From the IMG/VR virus record IMGVR_UViG_3300003267_000070, positions 1 through 59,543 of that record: DNA of 59,543 bases; one strand, 5' to 3'. Origin of the DNA: a virus. Shown in pieces: positions 54,654 to 59,543 of the stretch. How positions within the stretch are numbered: the stretch's first letter is position 1; the number at the start of each line of letters is the position of its first letter. Made by a program: the position numbers and the translations under genes. The notes under the pieces are model-generated. The model made no database searches and was not told where the DNA came from. It saw nothing but the letters and a program-made list of their open reading frames with translations.

Positions 54654-54662
54654 TGTTACACT
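54654..54662 (+). promoter_or_regulatory. Candidate promoter TGTTACACT before beta-helix gene
   Basis: TG-T-TACACT at 54654-54662. Upstream, AACGTT palindromes at 54625-54630 and 54635-54640 lie ten bases apart, covering the -35 area. The gene starts 20 bases later and has its own Shine-Dalgarno site, so this one is not leaderless. Confidence 0.55.
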
Positions 54663-54682
54663 GGCCCATGGAGGTGCGTCGG

Positions 54683-57334
54683 ATGCGTCTATTATTCTCA
54701 CTGTTGCTGGTGTTATTCGTCTCTGTTATCACCCAAGCCCAGGGGGCCATTGCCGTACCTGCCGGCGGCAACCTTCAGGCAGCAATCAATAACGCGAAGC
54801 GTGGCGACAAAATTGTTCTTGAGGCAGGCGCAACCTACGTAGGCAACTTTAACCTGATCAATAAAGGTCCATGTACGGGAGCCGAATCAGAATTCATCAC
54901 GATCACCACGAGCGATCCGTCCGGTACGCCTCAAGCACTCTTTGGTTATCCGCAGCACGACATACGAATTACCGCGCAGATGGCGGCACGGATGCCGAAG
55001 GTGCTAACACCAAATTCCTCCCCGGCGTTCTGGGTTAATGCGGGCGCTGGTTGTTATCGCCTCAAGGGGCTGGACATCAGCAATACTGATACCAGCGGCA
55101 CGGTGATTCGCTTAATCGGCTTTGGAGAACAGATCCCGCCGGACCGCAACTTGTACCCTTCGCATATTGTCATTGAGCAGAACCTGATTCGTCCCCGTGA
55201 GGAAGATGGCTCGCCCTACAGCACGCAAACACTGCGGCGCTCGGCAGAGAACGGCATCTACGCGGAGGGGACCAATTGGACCATCCAGCAGAACGCGATT
55301 CAGGGATTTGTAAGCGATACCGCCAAGGGTACGGCGTTCGCCGGTATTCTTATCACCACTTGGGCCGACAATTTTAAAATCAGGAACAATCTAGTTGAAG
55401 CGTGGACTTACGCGTGGTTAATCGGTGGAGGCGGCGGGCTGTTCCCGGACCCGTTTCAGACTGCAACCGTATCTCAGTGCACCGCGACGTCCTGCGTCTT
55501 CTCCCATACGAACGGTATCACGGTGGGGATGCCCGTGGCGGTCTTTGTTTACGAGGCCGTGGATAACATTGGTGTTAATCGAAAGTGGTGGGGCAATGCG
55601 TATGTTGCGTCAACTGACGGCCGGATAGTCAACTTCGCTAAGCCGTTATGTACGGCAGGCAATGACCCGCTCGAGAACACTTGCCTTCCTTTTGATCCTT
55701 CCAAGAACCTACGAACTATTCCACTAGACGGCTCGCAGGTGCGATGGGGAGGATTCCAGCCGCAGAACATCACGATTCAACGTAACCTGTTACCCCATCG
55801 ACCCGAGTGGACCAATCTTCTTGGTCAATGTGGGGGTAAGGGTTACTTCGAACTTAAGACCGGGCTGAACATCTTAATTGAGGGTAATCGGTTCAAGGGG
55901 TGTGATGGGTTTACGATCACTGCGCGGAACCAAACAGGCTCAGACCCTTTCAGCGCACTGCACGGCCTCACCGTCAGGAGCAACTATTTAGAGAACGGCA
56001 ACAATAACCTCAACGCCTTCCTGCAAGACAACAGGTTTCTAACAGCACGGAGCCGTAATGTCACCTTCGACAATAATCTCGTCGTGGGCCAGTTCACCAA
56101 CCCCGGACGCACGGACGCCTATATCTCCGTAAACTTCTCCGGTGGTGAGAATACGAGAGTGACACGTAACACGATCTTAGTAGGTAATCAAATCAGCTTC
56201 CAGTCATTTGCTCCGAACACGATGATCGGGCTGGTGATGCAGGACAATATCTTTCGCGCAGCCATCAACGCGTGCTGGGACTACTCAAGCGGGCGTGAGG
56301 TAGGAGCGGCGCTCCCGGTGTGCTGGCCCGGCGCACAGGTAAATGGAAACGTGCTGGTGTCGATTGACCGCTGGAGGCCGGACGAGATCGCACACTGGTG
56401 GACAAACCATCACCCGAACAACACGGTACTGAGTTCAATTAGCGCGGTAGGGTTTATGGCACCGGATGCGGGACTGACAGCAGCGGGGAACTATCGACTG
56501 TTGCCGACCAGTCCATTCGTCGGCAAAGGAGTTAACGACCCTGAGCTAATCGCGGCCCTTGGATACGATCCCAATAGTGGTCAGCCTGCTCCGTCGCCGC
56601 TACCAACGCCCAGTTCCACACCGACACCAACACCTGCACCACTTCCAACACCCGTTCCCAGCCCTTCACCTGCGCCAACGCCCACAGTAACCCCGACACC
56701 GGTGCCTACTCCTACTCCGCAGCCAACCCCGCCGCCATCAGGTCAGGTCGCACTTGAGGGTGTCGTATTCTCGGTACTGGACGGCTCTCGGTTCTCGTTT
56801 ACAAAGGTGGTGCTGACTAAACCGGACGGGACACGACTTGGCGAATTTCCCACAGAGGACGGATCTTACGGGTTTATCGTTCCGGTAGGAAGTTATCAGG
56901 TATTCGTAGAACAGGACGGATACAACACCTCGCCAAGTAGGATTAGCGTGAACGCAACTGAAACCACCGGCGGGCTCAGTATCCTGAACTTCACCATTGG
57001 TCCTGGTTCCTGGTTTAAGCCAGGACCGGAAATGTGCGTACCCGGTCCATGTGCACAACCGAGTTCAAGTCCGACCCCGACACCAACACCGCAGCCTTCG
57101 CCGCAGCCGACACCAGTGCCAAGTCCTAGTCCCGGTCCTACGCCCATGCCGACGCCGACCCCAACTCCGGTGCCGACGCCTTTACCAACGCCGACGCCAA
57201 CGCCGACACCCTCACCACTGCCTAGCCCTACACCTACCCCCTTGCGCTGGTGCGTCAGCGGTGAACGTCCGGGGAATCCACCCGTCTGTCGTTGTCGTAA
57301 CGGCATGCTGGGCAACAGCGGCAAGTGTCGCTGA
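54683..57334 (+). CDS. Secreted right-handed beta-helix protein with Pro-Thr linkers
   Basis: 883 residues from ATG 54683 (GGAGGTG upstream; the ATG at 54668 is too close to the -10). Signal peptide 1-19 (LLFSLLLVLFVSVITQA). A VPAGGNLQAAINNAKRGDKI opening and many NITIQRN / LLIEGNRF-type rungs make a pectate-lyase-like beta-helix to about 620. Then a PTP-rich linker (631-686), a Cna-B-like domain (688-785), a second PTP linker (792-852) and a Cys-rich end. It looks like a bacterial exported protein, not a virion part; it may act on host polysaccharide or surface. Confidence 0.75.
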   Translation: MRLLFSLLLVLFVSVITQAQGAIAVPAGGNLQAAINNAKRGDKIVLEAGATYVGNFNLINKGPCTGAESEFITITTSDPSGTPQALFGYPQHDIRITAQMAARMPKVLTPNSSPAFWVNAGAGCYRLKGLDISNTDTSGTVIRLIGFGEQIPPDRNLYPSHIVIEQNLIRPREEDGSPYSTQTLRRSAENGIYAEGTNWTIQQNAIQGFVSDTAKGTAFAGILITTWADNFKIRNNLVEAWTYAWLIGGGGGLFPDPFQTATVSQCTATSCVFSHTNGITVGMPVAVFVYEAVDNIGVNRKWWGNAYVASTDGRIVNFAKPLCTAGNDPLENTCLPFDPSKNLRTIPLDGSQVRWGGFQPQNITIQRNLLPHRPEWTNLLGQCGGKGYFELKTGLNILIEGNRFKGCDGFTITARNQTGSDPFSALHGLTVRSNYLENGNNNLNAFLQDNRFLTARSRNVTFDNNLVVGQFTNPGRTDAYISVNFSGGENTRVTRNTILVGNQISFQSFAPNTMIGLVMQDNIFRAAINACWDYSSGREVGAALPVCWPGAQVNGNVLVSIDRWRPDEIAHWWTNHHPNNTVLSSISAVGFMAPDAGLTAAGNYRLLPTSPFVGKGVNDPELIAALGYDPNSGQPAPSPLPTPSSTPTPTPAPLPTPVPSPSPAPTPTVTPTPVPTPTPQPTPPPSGQVALEGVVFSVLDGSRFSFTKVVLTKPDGTRLGEFPTEDGSYGFIVPVGSYQVFVEQDGYNTSPSRISVNATETTGGLSILNFTIGPGSWFKPGPEMCVPGPCAQPSSSPTPTPTPQPSPQPTPVPSPSPGPTPMPTPTPTPVPTPLPTPTPTPTPSPLPSPTPTPLRWCVSGERPGNPPVCRCRNGMLGNSGKCR
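56577..56740 (+). repeat. Pro-Thr linker 1 (low-complexity repeat)
   Basis: Degenerate repeat of 6-base units coding for Pro-Thr and Pro-Ser pairs, between the beta-helix and the Cna-B-like domain. Such linkers are flexible spacers in secreted proteins and are prone to length change. Confidence 0.8.
57058..57240 (+). repeat. Pro-Thr linker 2 (low-complexity repeat)
   Basis: A second run of Pro-Thr/Pro-Ser codon pairs between the Cna-B-like domain and the Cys-rich end. On the opposite strand it produces a spurious Gly-Val open frame. Confidence 0.8.
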
Positions 57335-57341
57335 TTATTGG

Positions 57342-57370
57342 TTACAACCAGTGTTTATGCGTGTTACACT
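57342..57370 (+). promoter_or_regulatory. Promoter before Tat-type gene
   Basis: TTACAA at 57342-57347, a 17-base spacer and TACACT at 57365-57370 preceded by TG-T (TGTTACACT from 57362). The 12-bp palindrome TGGTTACAACCA (57340-57351) covers the -35. The gene starts 26 bases downstream. Confidence 0.6.
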
Positions 57371-57396
57371 GCAAGGAATTGAAAGGACGGCCCAAT

Positions 57397-57900
57397 ATGG
57401 ATCGACGGCAGTTTGCAAAGCGAGGGGTGCTGACGATAGTTGGTCTTGGTTTGACTTCGACCGCCTTCAAGTGCGGTAGTAAGTCGGTTACCTTCTACGT
57501 CTCCACTATCTCGTCGTTCCTTAACGAGCTGGGGACATTGATCCCGGCGCAGGCCGGTTTCATTGGTAAGATCGTCAAAGTAGCAGCGGATTTCGATGCG
57601 GCATATCAGCGTGGCGACTTTGCTAACGCTTCCACCTTCTTCAATACGATGGTCGAGAACATTACGACGCTGACGAACGATCTGGGTGTGACCCTGAGTG
57701 ACCGAGGGAAGATGCTGCTGTCGGTGGTGAGTGTCACGGTGCGGACGATTGCGGTTTTACTAAGAGATGAAGGCGCGACGCAACCGGCGGCGATCAGTTC
57801 GGCCCGCGCTACTTCCCCCGCCGCATCCAAGGCGATTGGTGCGATCCGAACACTGGCGGCGGGAGCGGGTGAGACGTTCGCGGCAACCAAACTCAACTAA
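57397..57900 (+). CDS. Tat-signal exported protein
   Basis: 167 residues from ATG 57397. MDRRQFAKRGVLTIVGLGL matches a twin-arginine signal (RR-x-F-x-K, then a mild hydrophobic region). Cys26 follows, but the residue before it is Lys, so the lipobox is poor and lipidation is uncertain. The mature part is helical with strands (FVSTISSFLNELG-like, then AADFDAAYQRGDF) and an Ala-rich end. Tat use means export of a folded protein. Role unknown; immunity or envelope change are possible. Confidence 0.65.
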   Translation: MDRRQFAKRGVLTIVGLGLTSTAFKCGSKSVTFYVSTISSFLNELGTLIPAQAGFIGKIVKVAADFDAAYQRGDFANASTFFNTMVENITTLTNDLGVTLSDRGKMLLSVVSVTVRTIAVLLRDEGATQPAAISSARATSPAASKAIGAIRTLAAGAGETFAATKLN

Positions 57901-57947
57901 GCCCCATGTGCTGGTCTACTCTCCGGCGCTGGTTACGAGGTAAGCAA

Positions 57948-58214
57948 ATGGCGCGTTTTACAATGGACCCCGATCAATTCGTCCGGCTGGAGCAAAGACT
58001 GGCCGAGTCTCAGGTGGCGGTGGATCGGCTAACCGAGACGGTAATGAAGTCGTCTCAGGACACGAGTAAGTGGCTGGCCCTGCTGGTCCAGTCGTTAAGT
58101 GACGACGCGGACAATCCAACACAGGAACAGATTGATGAACTAGCAGCGCAAATTAACGCTTCGTCCGATACGACGGAGCAGGCGGTTAACGAGCAAAACG
58201 AAGGAGGTCAATAA
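57948..58214 (+). CDS. Helical soluble protein
   Basis: 88 residues from ATG 57948, GAGGTAA five bases upstream. Heptad-like helix (DQFVRLEQRLAESQVAVDRL) then a Gln/Asp/Glu-rich second half. This pattern is common in small phage proteins next to the lysis or tail end. Coupled to the next gene by TAATG. Confidence 0.6.
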   Translation: MARFTMDPDQFVRLEQRLAESQVAVDRLTETVMKSSQDTSKWLALLVQSLSDDADNPTQEQIDELAAQINASSDTTEQAVNEQNEGGQ

Positions 58215-58474
58215 TGGCAGTTGATTTAACGGGACTTAGAGATGCGGTGGCGCGTAATAATACGGTTGATGCTTCCGCGGTGGAGTTGATTCGAGGTATT
58301 GCAAGGAGAATCGAGGAAGCGATTGCAGCGGATGACATTGGCGATGCAGCGAATATCAATGCGCTGGTGACGGAATTAAACTCCTCCACTGATAGCCTTG
58401 CGGGAGCGGTTACAGAGGGTACGCCAACCTCAGGCGGTGGCGAAGGCGGCGGCACCGCGGAACCAACGGCTTAA
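58214..58474 (+). CDS. Helical protein with Gly-rich tail
   Basis: 86 residues. Acidic, Ala-rich helices (GIARRIEEAIAADDIGDAAN) and a Gly/Glu/Thr tail. Its organisation resembles the preceding gene, so the two may be distant copies. The 3' end contributes the first arm of the 58446-58555 RNA structure. Confidence 0.6.
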   Translation: MAVDLTGLRDAVARNNTVDASAVELIRGIARRIEEAIAADDIGDAANINALVTELNSSTDSLAGAVTEGTPTSGGGEGGGTAEPTA

Positions 58475-58555
58475 CTCGATACCTCGCGGTGCCGCCGCAG
58501 TAGCCCGGGTTGACGCTGGGGAGACACGTCGATCCGGCAGGCGGGGCGGCACCGC
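58446..58555 (+). promoter_or_regulatory. Three-arm alternative RNA hairpin before PAS gene
   Basis: Arm A 58446-58459 (GCGGCGGCACCGCG) is perfectly complementary to arm B 58485-58498 (14 pairs, 25-base loop). Arm C 58545-58555 (GGCGGCACCGC) is complementary to 11 bases of B. A and C therefore compete for B, as in attenuators and some riboswitches. No T run follows, so control would be on translation or RNA stability. Confidence 0.55.
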
Positions 58556-58581
58556 AGGTCAATCAGCAACCCTACCTCTAA

Positions 58582-59100
58582 ATGTCTGATTATCCTTACG
58601 ATTTATTCAACCTGATTGCCAATATCGCCACTGTCGCGGGCGTGGTAGTAGCACTCTATATCCTTGTAAGTAATCGCCGGATTACGATCAACGTTCGTCG
58701 TATTGCTGAACAGTTGGCCCAAGTCATCGCCCCGAAGACGGGGATTGAATCCTACCTGAACCTGTGCGCGCAGGTAGTGGACAGTGACCCGGACGGAACC
58801 TGCGTTGTCACCGACCAGGGGAAGATCGTGCTGGTCAACAGGAAGATGGAGGACATCTCCGGCTATCACCGCAGTGAGTTGATGGGCCAGCCGGTGGAGA
58901 TTCTCGTGCCGCTGGAATCGCGCAGGGCGCATACGACCGATCGAGAGAACTATATAGACCAGCCCTCCCTGCGACCAATGCGCGGGTTGCAACTGCGGCA
59001 CAAGCGTGGGCGCATTGTCCCCGTGGAGATCTGGCTGAATAACTTTAAGGATTCGTCGGGTGGGTTTACTATAGCCAAGGTTCGCGTACCGGAACGCTAG
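58582..59100 (+). CDS. Membrane-anchored PAS-domain protein
   Basis: 172 residues. Residues about 8-30 are one hydrophobic span (LIANIATVAGVVVALYILVS), followed by a basic segment and a PAS domain (about 60-165): DPDGTCVVTDQGKIVLVNRK, EDISGYHRSELMGQPVEIL, GRIVPVEIWLNNF. PAS domains bind small ligands or haem and sense redox, light or energy state. No kinase, cyclase or HTH is attached, so its output must go through a partner. Sits among envelope-type genes and may sense the host membrane state. Confidence 0.8.
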   Translation: MSDYPYDLFNLIANIATVAGVVVALYILVSNRRITINVRRIAEQLAQVIAPKTGIESYLNLCAQVVDSDPDGTCVVTDQGKIVLVNRKMEDISGYHRSELMGQPVEILVPLESRRAHTTDRENYIDQPSLRPMRGLQLRHKRGRIVPVEIWLNNFKDSSGGFTIAKVRVPER

Positions 59101-59463
59101 ATGAATCGCGAGCAAATTTTCCAGGCGCTCCTGATTGCCGCCATCATAGCGCTGGTTAAATTCATCCGCGATGTCATCGTGCTACAAACACAGGTCAAGC
59201 CCTTACTGGAGTGGTGGGCAAAGACTTCGATGGACGCGCTGAAGATAGCGACGAACCCGACCAGTGAGCGACTCGCTGAGTTGGCCGATAAGTATATTGC
59301 GCAGGTGACGGGGAAGAGTAAGGAGCGGATGTCGGCGACGGAGAAGCAGGAATTAATCGACGGGTTGCGACGGATACTACATGACGGGGAAGTGAGCGCG
59401 GCCAAGCGCCAGTCGGCGTCGATGTCGCTCAGGTTTATACAGTCGTGTGAGAGATCGCAGTAG
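59101..59463 (+). CDS. Single-span membrane protein, holin-like candidate
   Basis: 120 residues, starting directly after the PAS stop. FQALLIAAIIALVKFIRDVI (about 7-26) is one span, then an amphipathic region, a KIATNPTSERLAELADKYIA helix and a helical C-terminus. It may be a holin-type or PAS-partner protein; neither is shown by the sequence. Confidence 0.55.
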   Translation: MNREQIFQALLIAAIIALVKFIRDVIVLQTQVKPLLEWWAKTSMDALKIATNPTSERLAELADKYIAQVTGKSKERMSATEKQELIDGLRRILHDGEVSAAKRQSASMSLRFIQSCERSQ

Positions 59464-59487
59464 AACAGAAAGGACGTAAACCTCCCA

Positions 59488-59543
59488 ATGGCAAGACAAG
59501 ATGAACCACGGAACCCGCAACAGCCGACTAAGCCGAGCCCGGC
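59488..59543 (+). CDS. Pro-rich small protein, 5' part (continues at base 1)
   Basis: Starts ATG at 59488 and has no stop before the window ends after 18 codons plus two bases. Joined to base 1 the frame stays open and ends at TAG 92-94, giving 49 residues rich in Pro, Glu and Asp (repeated PQP, PSP, PEP). There is no hydrophobic segment, so it is probably a disordered soluble protein of unknown role. The upstream bases AGAAAGGACG at 59467-59476 provide a ribosome-binding site. It follows the membrane protein at 59101 in the same rightward unit. Confidence 0.75.
   Translation, partial: MARQDEPRNPQQPTKPSP

Noticed and set aside
56896-57324. Minus-strand open frame rich in Gly-Val repeats
   Set aside because: It is the reverse complement of the Pro-Thr linker codons in the secreted beta-helix gene; no ribosome site and no protein-like ends.
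58398-58589. Plus-strand Arg/Ala-rich frame overlapping the 58214 gene
   Set aside because: Low-complexity shadow through the GC-rich hairpin region; no ribosome site, and it overlaps two better genes.

Overview
This window looks like the complete genome of a tailed double-stranded DNA phage, opened at an arbitrary point. A proline-rich reading frame starts at 59488, runs off the right end and continues in frame from base 1 to a TAG at 92-94, so the two ends are neighbours on a circle (or on a circularly permuted map). No direct terminal repeat is visible. The structural genes point to a siphovirus: a lambda E-type capsid protein, a tail-completion protein, a frameshifted tail assembly chaperone and a 1310-residue tape measure. 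No integrase, DNA polymerase, RNA polymerase, tRNA, CRISPR array or recognisable endolysin was found. The host cannot be read directly. A secreted parallel beta-helix protein with Pro-Thr linkers and a Tat-type signal protein resemble exported proteins common in Acidobacteriota, so that phylum is a weak inference.

Layout. (1) About 1.0-21.2 kb, minus strand: one very long, tightly packed early operon read leftward from a promoter near 21.22-21.25 kb. It holds dozens of small proteins, many with paired-cysteine zinc motifs, plus recombination and DNA-modification enzymes: a Sak4-like ATPase, a PD-(D/E)XK nuclease with a Cas4/AddB-like cysteine pattern, two RusA-like resolvases, two adenine methyltransferases and two HNH endonucleases. 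Stop-start overlaps (ATGA, GTGA, TAATG) are the rule. (2) 21.3-22.8 kb, plus strand: a helix-turn-helix protein and an SF3/D5-type helicase, followed by a G-rich inverted repeat that may be an origin or a two-way terminator. (3) 22.9-26.4 kb, minus strand: a second leftward operon with a third methyltransferase. (4) 26.5-27.1 kb: a short unit with its own promoter and terminator. (5) 27.2-32.6 kb, plus: fibre or adhesin-type virion proteins. (6) 32.6-54.6 kb, plus: terminase, an accessory island with divergent promoters, portal, an Ntn (proteasome-fold) hydrolase, scaffold, decoration protein, capsid, connectors, tail tube, chaperone, tape measure, tail tip and fibres. (7) 54.7 kb through the junction to 1.0 kb, plus: an envelope-directed set with the secreted beta-helix protein, a Tat-type protein, a membrane-anchored PAS protein, small membrane and coiled-coil proteins and the junction-spanning Pro-rich protein.

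Regulation is unusually legible. Five genes on both strands start only 6-8 bases after a good -10 hexamer and have no Shine-Dalgarno site, which suggests leaderless mRNAs. A TG-N-TACACT motif precedes four rightward units. The 34.5 kb island has face-to-face promoters whose -35 boxes share a 12-base palindrome. Three mutually exclusive pairing segments precede the PAS gene. The most unusual leads are this promoter system, the Ntn hydrolase at the usual maturation-protease position, and the envelope/PAS cassette.
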